DNA of 64,000 nt. Origin: Stygiobacter sp. RIFOXYC2_FULL_38_25. GTDB lineage: Bacteria; Bacteroidota; Ignavibacteria; Ignavibacteriales; Melioribacteraceae. The notes beneath the pieces were generated by a model, which was not told where the DNA came from, did not search any database, and worked only from the letters and a program-made list of their open reading frames with translations. The stretch covers positions 62,001-126,000 of the forward strand of contig MHAZ01000007.1 of NCBI GenBank assembly GCA_001803165.1. The letters are read 5' to 3'. This document shows, piece after piece, positions 17,894 through 25,855 of this stretch; positions within the stretch are counted from its first letter, which is position 1; every line of letters begins with the position of its first letter. The position numbers and the translations under genes are program-made.

Positions 17894-19155
17894 TCACCAA
17901 TATATTTATTCAACGGTTGATAGTTTTGAAGAGAAGATTCTACAGATAGAACGGTTCCCATCAGACTTTCAGCGTTCTCAAATCTTTCATCAATTTCCTG
18001 ATTAAATATTGAAATGAATTCTAATACTGCGTTGATGTAATTTAGGTCTTTATTCGGCAAGTTGCTTTGTACATTAGTCATAAGATCAACAACACTTTTC
18101 ATGTTTCCTCTTACAAGCAATACTACAATTTTATTTTCTACAACACAAATTTTGTCTTTTTTAGAAGCAGCTAATCTGATAGCATTCTGTAATTGGCTCA
18201 TATTAAGCAAGCCTCTCATTTGTGCCGAAGGCTCTAATTTGAATGAGATAAGATTAAATGTCTGCCCGGTACTTTTATATAGTGCAATTTGATTGTTGAG
18301 TATTAGCAAGAAATCGTTGTAATTGTAAACGTTAGAAAATGCGTAAGGCTCTAAAGGCATTTCGATTTTTGTATGTGCATTAAAGTTGCGGCTTTTTATT
18401 AAACGGGGAGTTTCATCGAATGTTTGCGTCTTTGTTCTATCCAGCGAAAACTCTGTTGTAACTCCTTTGTTAGGTTCTATACGGTATTCACTTACAAACT
18501 CACCTTCGGTATGACCAACATTTGGAGTGATAATAACTTGTCCGCTCTGAAAGCGGTCCCCTTTGCCGCCAGATTCTTTCTTTAACAAAATAGTTCCGGT
18601 TACAAACTGAGACATTCCTTCTACAATGTTTTGAGCTTTCTGTGTTGCCGGCTCACTAATGATAAAAAGACTTGTAATGTCTCTCTCTTCAATGTTTTCC
18701 AAAGTTCTTAAAAAAGTATCGCGCAGAAAATCCAGATTCTTGAAACCAACGAAAGGGGTCAACTCATCAAAAATAATTCTCGTCGGTTTGTATTGATCAA
18801 CTACTGTTATAATATCATGAAAATATTCGACCAAATAATCATCGGGATTATACATATCATAAATATCATTTGGCGGAGCAACTCTTACAACAATTATCAA
18901 ATTTTGATTCATGTATGATTGAATATCAAAATTGAGAGAAGCTGCTTGAATCATTAAATCTTTAGGACGCATAAGTGTGAAATAAAGGCAAACTTCAGAA
19001 GCCTTTGCAGCCTCCAAAGCACATTGCAAACCAAGCAATGTTCTGCCGGATTTTCTTGAGCCGATAACCATATAGCTGCCGCCTTTGTAAATACCTCCCC
19101 AATTCTTGTCAATCAAGGAAAAGCCGGATGGTATTCTTTTTATCATGCTGCTCAT
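17890..19155 (-). CDS. RecA/KaiC-like ATPase with a C-terminal GGDEF-like remnant
   Basis: 421-residue soluble protein. The N-terminal domain (about 5-235) is a KaiC/RadA-type ATPase with Walker A GSRKSGRT (32-39), Walker B RIIFDE (126-131) and KaiC-like SGFSLIDKNWGGIYKGG. The region 280-365 (NDFLLILNNQIALYKSTGQTFNLISFKL, then ICVVENKIVVLL) has the strand-helix pattern of a GGDEF domain without the GGDEF signature. That second assignment is my inference. It begins the unit with the TPR/barrel and SGNH genes, under a sigma-54-like promoter. A cytosolic regulator or energy-coupled switch for export is plausible. Similar single-domain RecA-like proteins act in signalling (KaiC, GvpD). Confidence 0.72.
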   Translation of the reverse strand: MSSMIKRIPSGFSLIDKNWGGIYKGGSYMVIGSRKSGRTLLGLQCALEAAKASEVCLYFTLMRPKDLMIQAASLNFDIQSYMNQNLIIVVRVAPPNDIYDMYNPDDYLVEYFHDIITVVDQYKPTRIIFDELTPFVGFKNLDFLRDTFLRTLENIEERDITSLFIISEPATQKAQNIVEGMSQFVTGTILLKKESGGKGDRFQSGQVIITPNVGHTEGEFVSEYRIEPNKGVTTEFSLDRTKTQTFDETPRLIKSRNFNAHTKIEMPLEPYAFSNVYNYNDFLLILNNQIALYKSTGQTFNLISFKLEPSAQMRGLLNMSQLQNAIRLAASKKDKICVVENKIVVLLVRGNMKSVVDLMTNVQSNLPNKDLNYINAVLEFISIFNQEIDERFENAESLMGTVLSVESSLQNYQPLNKYIGE

Positions 19156-19188
19156 AATAGCGCCTTTGGATTTTAACTACATTATTTT

Positions 19189-19204
19189 TTCAATAATAGT
19201 GCCA
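19189..19204 (-). promoter_or_regulatory. Putative sigma-54 promoter of the ATPase-exporter unit
   Basis: TGGCAC-N5-TTGAA on the minus strand, with the same sequence and spacing as the site at 12969-12984 and in the same 28-bp conserved block. The predicted start would leave a leader of about 20 bases before the ATPase ATG at 19155. TGCATCAG occurs on the minus strand at 19278-19285, upstream of it. Confidence 0.5.
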
Positions 19205-19307
19205 CTAAAAAACTGTTTTTCCGCCGGAAATAAAAGAATTTAATACGATGTGGCATCTAAAAGTGAGAAAAAATTACCTGATGCACCAAAACAAGACACT
19301 CGATTAT

Positions 19308-20966
19308 TTACTTTGAAACAGCTCCAAATACAAAAATTGCTGTTGCATTTCCGGTTATAGTTGGTTCATTCGTAATATAATCATTCCGGTCATCCCGGTA
19401 ATAAGAATCGTTTGTCTGGAAACGTGAATACTTATCACTTTTGTCAAAAGGAATATTTGCTTTCTCCACAAATTCTTTTGTTGCCGGTCCGGCAGAAAAA
19501 CCGCCCGGTAATCTTCCTTTAAAATAAGCAATTTGATGATGAAAACTTTTAGTTGAGTTCTTGCCGAATCCGCTAATAAAACTTATTCCCCATTGATTTC
19601 TTCCCAGTACATAGTCTCTGGCGAAAACTGAAACCGAATCAAAGCGGTTATCGTTAGTTAATTTTTTATATAGAATATTCTGAAGAGAAATTCCAAGCAA
19701 CGTAACATTTGTTCCCCAACTTAGTGCAACTCCTTTTCCAAAAAGGTTATCATTCTTTTTACGATTAAACTCTTCTAAGTTTTTCAAAATGAAATCGCCA
19801 TACTTAGGAATGATTTTTCCCAATCGGTAGTGACCAAGAGAGTTTATGTTTCCCCAACTCCACCAATAATCAGATCGGGCTGAATCTGCGAATACAGTTG
19901 CATCATGTAGATAGTTCGATTTATTTGTCGCAAGGTAAAGTTCAATTGCACCCAGCGCCATTTTGCCTTCAAATGTCTTGTCGAGATAAACACCGGAGCC
20001 GCTGCTATCAACATCTTTAGCTTCTTTATATATCGAATATAAATTTTGTGCGGCAGTAAGACACTGATTAGCATATTCAGGATAATTCAATTTGTTATTC
20101 CAAATTCTATATGCAAGTGCCATAGTTGCAGAGTAAATTCCAATTAAGTTTTTACCCATTCCAACATAAGCAGGTCGGTCAAATCCTACTGCATCTTTCT
20201 CCGGAAGTCTCCAGCCAACATCATGATCACGCAAATCCTGTACTTGCGTTATCAGTTTATTCTTGTCGTAGTAAGCCCTAAGCATCCAATCTAAGCCAAC
20301 TTTAGCTTCTTCAAGAATATCAGGTACGGAATTGCGGTTCTTATCACTAGAAAATTTGGATGAATCGAAATCGTAGGAGAATAACAGCATATAGGTTGAG
20401 AAAGCTGTTGTGTTCAAAATCTTAACGTAATCTCCGGCATCATGCCATCCGCCGGTAACATCAACTTTTCTGTCAATTGTTCTTTTCCCATCTATCAAAT
20501 GCGCGGCATCGGAAATATGGCAGACCTCATGCAAAAACGGATTTGTATAGCCACATCTTTGTACTTTAAAAAACTCAAGCAATGAATCTGCTATTCCGTT
20601 AAAGACACTCTCACTGACCTTAAATGTATTGGATTTTTGTTGACCAAATAAAAAGTAATATTCTCCGACAGATTTGATGCCCGAAAAATCTATTCTATAT
20701 GAATAATTGAAGCTGCCAAACGAACCTAAATTATTCCCAAAAGAATTTGTTAACGCGTTTTGATCCCCCCGTACATTCTTTATCGAATACTGCTTCCCTT
20801 CGAGTTTATTGTTTGATAATACTACAGCTGATTTGACATCCTTTGGCAGAAAACCCAGCTGATTAAAGCGAATGAAAATTTCCGGCTCCGCATGAATGTT
20901 TGGCTGGCAATTTGAGAAAGACAAAAACAAAATAATTAGTACAATTAATCTTTCTTGATTTTTCAT
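19308..20966 (-). CDS. Lipoprotein glycoside hydrolase family 9 (endoglucanase-like)
   Basis: 552 residues. A lipobox (FSNC near residue 20) follows the hydrophobic N-terminus. An Ig-like CelD_N domain (FIRFNQLGFLPKDVKSAVV, about 30-120) precedes the (alpha/alpha)6 GH9 barrel. The catalytic-base segment GGWHDAGDYVK, the FHHQ histidine region and the catalytic-acid segment DDRNDYITNEPTITGNA are present, so activity is expected on beta-1,4-glucans or related beta-glycans. It lies directly upstream of the exporter unit. Cellulose synthase loci carry a glycanase (BcsZ, GH8) for polymer editing, and this enzyme may play that part for the GT2 product. A purely degradative role on external cellulose remains possible. 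Confidence 0.85.
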   Translation of the reverse strand: MKNQERLIVLIILFLSFSNCQPNIHAEPEIFIRFNQLGFLPKDVKSAVVLSNNKLEGKQYSIKNVRGDQNALTNSFGNNLGSFGSFNYSYRIDFSGIKSVGEYYFLFGQQKSNTFKVSESVFNGIADSLLEFFKVQRCGYTNPFLHEVCHISDAAHLIDGKRTIDRKVDVTGGWHDAGDYVKILNTTAFSTYMLLFSYDFDSSKFSSDKNRNSVPDILEEAKVGLDWMLRAYYDKNKLITQVQDLRDHDVGWRLPEKDAVGFDRPAYVGMGKNLIGIYSATMALAYRIWNNKLNYPEYANQCLTAAQNLYSIYKEAKDVDSSGSGVYLDKTFEGKMALGAIELYLATNKSNYLHDATVFADSARSDYWWSWGNINSLGHYRLGKIIPKYGDFILKNLEEFNRKKNDNLFGKGVALSWGTNVTLLGISLQNILYKKLTNDNRFDSVSVFARDYVLGRNQWGISFISGFGKNSTKSFHHQIAYFKGRLPGGFSAGPATKEFVEKANIPFDKSDKYSRFQTNDSYYRDDRNDYITNEPTITGNATAIFVFGAVSK

Positions 20967-21264
20967 TAATACCTATGATGATTATTTCATTTGTAAACTT
21001 CTACAAGTAAAATACAGATTTGATAACTGAATTAGTAGCGTTGAATAAAAGCATATAAATGCTTACAAAGTCATTCTTATGCTTCACCAAAATAATATTC
21101 CCTAACGCTCTATTTTCGATTTTCATTTCCAAACATGTATTAATTAGACACCGGCATTTTGGAAGACTGTTACTAAAAAGCTTGAGGCTTGTTACAGGCT
21201 GTTTAGGGCTTGGTATATAGGTAGTAGAAGCCATGTGCAAAATGACAGATATAGTAGTAGTTAA

Positions 21265-21296
21265 CAAAAAAGGGTCACTAAACAGTGACCCTTTTC
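21265..21296 (-). terminator. Terminator hairpin, nearly bidirectional
   Basis: A perfect 9-bp stem AGGGTCACT/AGTGACCCT with loop AAAC, flanked by AAAAAA on the left (a T tract on the minus strand) and TTTC on the right. It follows the 30-residue membrane peptide gene and the giant T9SS protein gene on the minus strand. The stretch 20967-21264 beyond it holds no gene I can support. Confidence 0.85.
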
Positions 21297-21322
21297 AAGT
21301 TACAACATATGTTGATAGTCAA

Positions 21323-21415
21323 TTACGAAAAATAAGTTACATGGCAAGCATAGAGAGCCAAACCAATAGCTGCCAGGACTAAAATGATCATTATTGATGC
21401 GCTGAGTTTTCTCAT
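21323..21415 (-). CDS. 30-residue single-pass membrane peptide
   Basis: The peptide begins MRKLSASIMIILVLAAIG, contains LALYAC and ends HVTYFS. Two basic residues precede one hydrophobic helix, then a Cys that could be a lipobox-like site. A purine-rich AGAGAGAAGAG lies about six bases before the ATG, and a strong terminator follows 27 bases after the stop. It sits 27 bases downstream of the giant T9SS protein gene. Function is unknown; a small membrane peptide or mini-lipoprotein is the plain reading. Confidence 0.5.
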   Translation of the reverse strand: MRKLSASIMIILVLAAIGLALYACHVTYFS

Positions 21416-21442
21416 TTTATACTCTTCTCTCTATGTTTACAA

Positions 21443-24400
21443 TTATTTAATTAATAACATCTTTTTAACCGATACAAAGTCACCGGCAGTAATTCTGTAA
21501 ACATAAGCACCGGTTGCAACTTTGTTGCCAAAATTATCGTCGCCGTTCCATTCTACAGAATATTTTCCGGCAGCAACTTCTTTGCTAACCAATGTCTTTA
21601 CTTCTCTTCCAAGCATATCATATACTTTAAGAGTTACAAAGGAATTTTGCTGAATAGTATAGCTAATCAAAGTAGTAGGGTTGAATGGATTAGGATAATT
21701 TTGAGCTAATTCAAATTTGCCCGGTAATTCTTCTCCATTTTCAACTCCGGTTGCCTTGCCCGAAGTTCTGAAAGAAGCAACCTCAGAGTATTTGCTATAC
21801 AGTCCTTGAGTATCTAGCGATTTTGTTCTCCAAAAATAAGTTGTATTTTCTTTCAAACCAGTTACATCTAATCTTGGCTCGTAAAGACCTGTAACAATCA
21901 TAGAATTAGCAAAACTGTTGCTCTCAGAGTATTCAACAGTATAAGTCAACTTAGATTTGCTAGGGGCTGGTGTAAACCATGAAAGAGTGGCGGCGGTTGT
22001 TTTTAATTCTACATTATTGATAGGGCTGCCAGCCAAAGGAACAACAGAACTTGAACCCGGGTCTATTACAAACGAACCCGTTGATGATGTGCTGGAACCA
22101 CCTGTATAGTTTACCGTCACTCTCCAATAAATTGTTGCACCTGCTATTGCCGGATTAGAAGGTAATGTATAAAAATTATCTGTACCTGTGTTAACAGTTG
22201 TTACAAATGCCGGTGCAGCACCGCCTAATAAGTTCGAAGTGTTGCTGTAAGTTAAATCATACGAAGTAATACCGGAAATAGCACCTGTTGCATACCAATA
22301 TAGTGTTGGAGTAAGTGAGTAAACTGTAGTTCCTCCAACCGGTGCAGATAGATAAACATCTACAGCAGTAGTTGTTGTGGAAACTGTAAACGAACCTGTT
22401 GACCAGGTTGTTACCAGACTACCACCATTATAACCGGCAATTGCCCAATAGTACTTTAAGCCGGCGGTAAGATTAGTAGGTATAGTATAAGAAGTTTCTG
22501 TCAAAGCAAGATCAACACCTCCGCCAAGTGCTGTCCAAGCTCCCTGAGTTAAGTCAGTATTAGTTTGAGAATACTTGATGACATACTTGGTCAATCCGGT
22601 TTGTGAACCATACATATACCAATACAAAGTTGGAGTTAAAGAATAAACATACGGATTGCCAACAGGCCATGAGGCAATAACAGAACCAGTTCCCAAACTT
22701 GAACTAACTACAAACGAACCTGTGGATGATGTAAAAGAACCATTTCCGCCAACTGCAACTACATACCAGTTATATGTACTACCTGCGGCTAATGTAAATG
22801 GATTCAAAAGGACACCGGATAAATCTAAGTATAAATTCGAAGTGTTATCAGCAACTTGAGTGTATCCGCCGGCTGATGATAATTTAATAAACACATCATA
22901 AACAACACCATCCGAAGATGCGCCTAAGTACCAATACAACGTAGGAGTAGTTGAGTAAATAGTTAAACCACCTGTCGGATATGACAGATAAGGTGTGGAA
23001 GCTGTACCTGTACCCTGTGCCTTGAATGATGAATAAGATGAAGAAACTTGTTGTTCTTCGCCGGTACCTCTTTTATAAAATGTAATAATTTTCCAATAGT
23101 AGGTAGTACCTGGGGTAAACGGAGCGCCTGCCCAATCATATTGCAAACCGGAGATGTTGGTTACTGTTTGTACACCAACAGTAAATGCAGCATCTTGTGC
23201 AACTACTAAATTAAAAGTAAGATCAGTAAGATCATAAGTTCCTACATACCAATAGAATGATGGTGTATTTGTATAAACCGGTTGCCCGCCAGTTGGATAT
23301 GACAAATATGGTGTTGGTGCGCCCGACTTAGTTGTAAAGTAATAGCTGCCGGAATAGCTAACAACTTCATCTGAAGAATTAAGAATAACTACTCTCCAAT
23401 AATATTTACTATTTGCTAGTAGCGTTAATGGATATGGTAATTCCGAAAGCAGATTAGTCAAAGTAAATGTGTTTGCACCTGCCCATTCAGCTATTGTTGG
23501 AACCGTGAGGCTTACACGGTACTGAACAAGATATTTTAATGAACCGGTAAAACCATTTACAACTTGAAATGAAAAATATGTTGGAGCGAAGTAATTATTT
23601 GTTGAACCATTTATTGGATTTATTGGAGATATTGAAACTACCGGAGTAGTTTTAAAACTCCAAGTACTTGAAGTTGCCGTATTGATACCTTGTGTAGCAG
23701 TTACTCTCCAATAATATGTAGTGTTATTTGTAAGCTTATGATATTCGGGCATTGTTAACGTCAACAATGTTAAACCAGTAGTATCAATAACTGTAGTAGC
23801 AAAGGTATTACTTGTAGAAACTTCTAAACGATAAGTTACAGTACCAAAGCCTGCCCACGTCCAGGTGAATGTTGGTAGAATTGGAACACCGGTTAAAGTA
23901 TTTGCCGGAGTAACTAACACCGGTGATGGAATTGCTTGAGTAGTAAATGTAAATTGGTGCCATGTACCGTCTGTACCGCCTCCATCAATATCTGTATCTC
24001 TAACTCTCCATGTATAAAGCTGGTTATACAAAAGCGGATTCGTTAACCCAAAGAATAAATTTGCAGTAGCGTTGGTAAAGAAATCCGGAGTACCATCATT
24101 AACACCAATATAAACTTCTACATCGTATGGACCATTTCCTAAATTACCTTCATTTATTGCTGTCCAGCTAACTTGTGTTAGCGTATTAACATTCTGATTA
24201 ATTGCTGCATTAGCAGGTGTAGGCGTAGGATATGTGTATGTGGTAAATGTTCGTGAAGAAGAATTCTTATCAGCTTCACCGGCTTTCTTTGCTACAATTC
24301 TCCATGTAATTGTTTGATTTGATCCTAATCCCGCTAAAGTGTATGGTGCTGTTACACCAGAAACTGTAGTACCCGGGAAAGCGCCTGCACCAACATAATA

Positions 24401-25186
24401 CTGAAGGTCAAATGTAACGCCGCCTGTACCTCCGGCTAAAGTCCAATTCAAAATCGGAGAAGTAAGTTGATTAACTGCACCATCTCCCGGTGCAGTCAAA
24501 ACCGGTGTAGCAATTTCAGTTGTGAATGAAAAACTTTGCCATGTACCGGGCTGAAGACCAACTGTTACATCATCAATATCTGCATCTCGAACACGCCAAT
24601 AATATGCAGTATTATTAACCAAAGCCGGTCCGCCAAATGTAAATGTTAAGCCCGCTTGATCTAAACTTGATGTAACTAAACCTGTATAAGTATTATCAGT
24701 ACCATAGTATTCAACATCATAATTACCATTTGCACTTCCCCCTTCGCCAAATGCAGTCCAGGAAACATCAGTAGTGGTAAGTAAAGCACCAGTTGCAGCA
24801 TTTGCGGGTGTAGGAGTAGGAGCTGTAAATGTTGAAAAGGAATATGAATGCCAGGCGCCAGGCTGAAGACCAACAGTGCCGTCGTCATTATCTGCATCTC
24901 TAACTCTCCAGTAGTAAACTGTGTTGTTTGTTAGCGCAGGTAAAGCCAAACTAGTAAGAGCTGAGTTTGCGGCGGATGCATCAATACTACCAAACAAAGG
25001 ATCATCGTCAAAGTCAACATCATATGGACCATCCGCACTCGCTTCATTAAATGCTGTCCATGATACCGCAGCTGTTCCGACTGGAACAGTTGTAGATCCG
25101 TTTGTTGGTGTTACGGGAACTTGTGCAAAACTCATTCCGGTAAATAATAGAACGAGTAATGTAAAAACAGTTAATTTGTTTTTCAT
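21443..25186 (-). CDS. Giant repeat-rich T9SS-secreted surface protein
   Basis: 1247 residues from the ATG at 25186, chosen because MKNKLTVFTLLVLLFTG...FAQ is a clean signal peptide and AGAGGG precedes it. An upstream in-frame extension of 47 codons lacks these features. The body is a chain of Fn3/Ig-like repeats of two kinds. The N-terminal kind has PANAATGAL.T..VSWTA and NNTAYYWRVRDAD. The C-terminal kind has YLSYPTGG..IYS.TPTLYWY, seen four times. The last 85 residues are a type A sorting domain (FELAQNYPNPFNP ... GAYVYRITAG). It is therefore exported and attached by the type IX system. A role as adhesin or surface filament is inference. Confidence 0.88.
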   Translation of the reverse strand: MKNKLTVFTLLVLLFTGMSFAQVPVTPTNGSTTVPVGTAAVSWTAFNEASADGPYDVDFDDDPLFGSIDASAANSALTSLALPALTNNTVYYWRVRDADNDDGTVGLQPGAWHSYSFSTFTAPTPTPANAATGALLTTTDVSWTAFGEGGSANGNYDVEYYGTDNTYTGLVTSSLDQAGLTFTFGGPALVNNTAYYWRVRDADIDDVTVGLQPGTWQSFSFTTEIATPVLTAPGDGAVNQLTSPILNWTLAGGTGGVTFDLQYYVGAGAFPGTTVSGVTAPYTLAGLGSNQTITWRIVAKKAGEADKNSSSRTFTTYTYPTPTPANAAINQNVNTLTQVSWTAINEGNLGNGPYDVEVYIGVNDGTPDFFTNATANLFFGLTNPLLYNQLYTWRVRDTDIDGGGTDGTWHQFTFTTQAIPSPVLVTPANTLTGVPILPTFTWTWAGFGTVTYRLEVSTSNTFATTVIDTTGLTLLTLTMPEYHKLTNNTTYYWRVTATQGINTATSSTWSFKTTPVVSISPINPINGSTNNYFAPTYFSFQVVNGFTGSLKYLVQYRVSLTVPTIAEWAGANTFTLTNLLSELPYPLTLLANSKYYWRVVILNSSDEVVSYSGSYYFTTKSGAPTPYLSYPTGGQPVYTNTPSFYWYVGTYDLTDLTFNLVVAQDAAFTVGVQTVTNISGLQYDWAGAPFTPGTTYYWKIITFYKRGTGEEQQVSSSYSSFKAQGTGTASTPYLSYPTGGLTIYSTTPTLYWYLGASSDGVVYDVFIKLSSAGGYTQVADNTSNLYLDLSGVLLNPFTLAAGSTYNWYVVAVGGNGSFTSSTGSFVVSSSLGTGSVIASWPVGNPYVYSLTPTLYWYMYGSQTGLTKYVIKYSQTNTDLTQGAWTALGGGVDLALTETSYTIPTNLTAGLKYYWAIAGYNGGSLVTTWSTGSFTVSTTTTAVDVYLSAPVGGTTVYSLTPTLYWYATGAISGITSYDLTYSNTSNLLGGAAPAFVTTVNTGTDNFYTLPSNPAIAGATIYWRVTVNYTGGSSTSSTGSFVIDPGSSSVVPLAGSPINNVELKTTAATLSWFTPAPSKSKLTYTVEYSESNSFANSMIVTGLYEPRLDVTGLKENTTYFWRTKSLDTQGLYSKYSEVASFRTSGKATGVENGEELPGKFELAQNYPNPFNPTTLISYTIQQNSFVTLKVYDMLGREVKTLVSKEVAAGKYSVEWNGDDNFGNKVATGAYVYRITAGDFVSVKKMLLIK

Positions 25187-25416
25187 AAACACCCTCTGTG
25201 ATATTGATAAAATAATTTTATAAATCTCGGCTGATTTTTCTTTTGGCTGGGTATGTATAAACTGCAACTTTTCTAAAACTGCCTTCACAGTTTTCAATTT
25301 ACACTTCTTTAACAGATTTAGTTGCACTCTTTAATGTTTCGGCTGGAAACTGAGTGAAAACTAATATTTAGAGGACTAATTGTCAAGATATTTTTTTGTT
25401 AAAAACTCACCCCGCA

Positions 25417-25485
25417 TTGCGCCATAAATTAAGTAACTGAGGGAGAAAAGGAAAAAGGTCGTTGCGCCATAATATAGGTAACCGA
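25417..25485. repeat. Tandem direct repeat in a 669-base intergenic region
   Basis: Two 24-bp units, 25417-25440 and 25462-25485, begin with identical TTGCGCCATAA and agree at 20 of 24 positions, one 45-bp period apart. The region 25187-25855 otherwise contains the leader of the giant protein, two terminator-like hairpins and no gene that I can support. Confidence 0.55.
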
Positions 25486-25603
25486 AAATAGTGAGGCTAC
25501 TTGTGAGAAATTCGGTAATGAAAGAGTATCTACAGGAGATTAGAAAGCGATACTTTGCATGTTCCGTGAATTTGATTCAATCTCATGTATTAGTGATTTA
25601 TCT

Positions 25604-25633
25604 ATAATAAAACGGGCTTCATCAATAAAGCCC
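25604..25633 (-). terminator. Possible second terminator after pfk
   Basis: On the minus strand GGGCTT and AAGCCC form a 6-bp stem with an 8-base loop, followed by GTTTTATTAT. It lies about 170 bases beyond the stronger pfk terminator and before the giant T9SS gene, so it would insulate the latter from read-through. Confidence 0.45.
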
Positions 25634-25799
25634 CTGCAAAAAATTATAGGAATTTAATTTCAGCCTTGTCGGTATTTCGTGTCTGACAGGAATCAAACCC
25701 GAAAAAATTATCCTTGTGAACCTTTTTTGTTCTCTTTTAATTCACACAACCGGTTCCATTAAGAAACAGAAGCTGCCATCAAATAAGATTTGTCATAAT

Positions 25800-25824
25800 A
25801 AAAAAAGCCGCAACAAGTGCGGCT
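25800..25824 (-). terminator. Rho-independent terminator of pfk
   Basis: Minus-strand stem AGCCGCA/TGCGGCT with a five-base loop, followed by a run of T residues (A run at 25800-25806 on the plus strand). It is 31 bases after the phosphofructokinase stop. Confidence 0.9.
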
Positions 25825-25855
25825 CTTAAGTTCATCATTCTAACATTGTGATAGA

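Noticed and set aside
21001-21267. 88-codon open frame on the minus strand
   Set aside because: It begins inside the terminator hairpin, has a composition without domain pattern and no ribosome site. Treated as chance.
24921-25223. 100-codon open frame opposite the start of the giant T9SS gene
   Set aside because: It is antisense to a well-supported signal peptide and repeat region and has no family pattern.
25679-25705. T-arm-like CGGGTTTGATTCCTG on the minus strand
   Set aside because: Only the T arm resembles a tRNA. The matching 5' acceptor GTGTCTG and a D or anticodon arm are not found upstream, so no tRNA or tmRNA call is justified.
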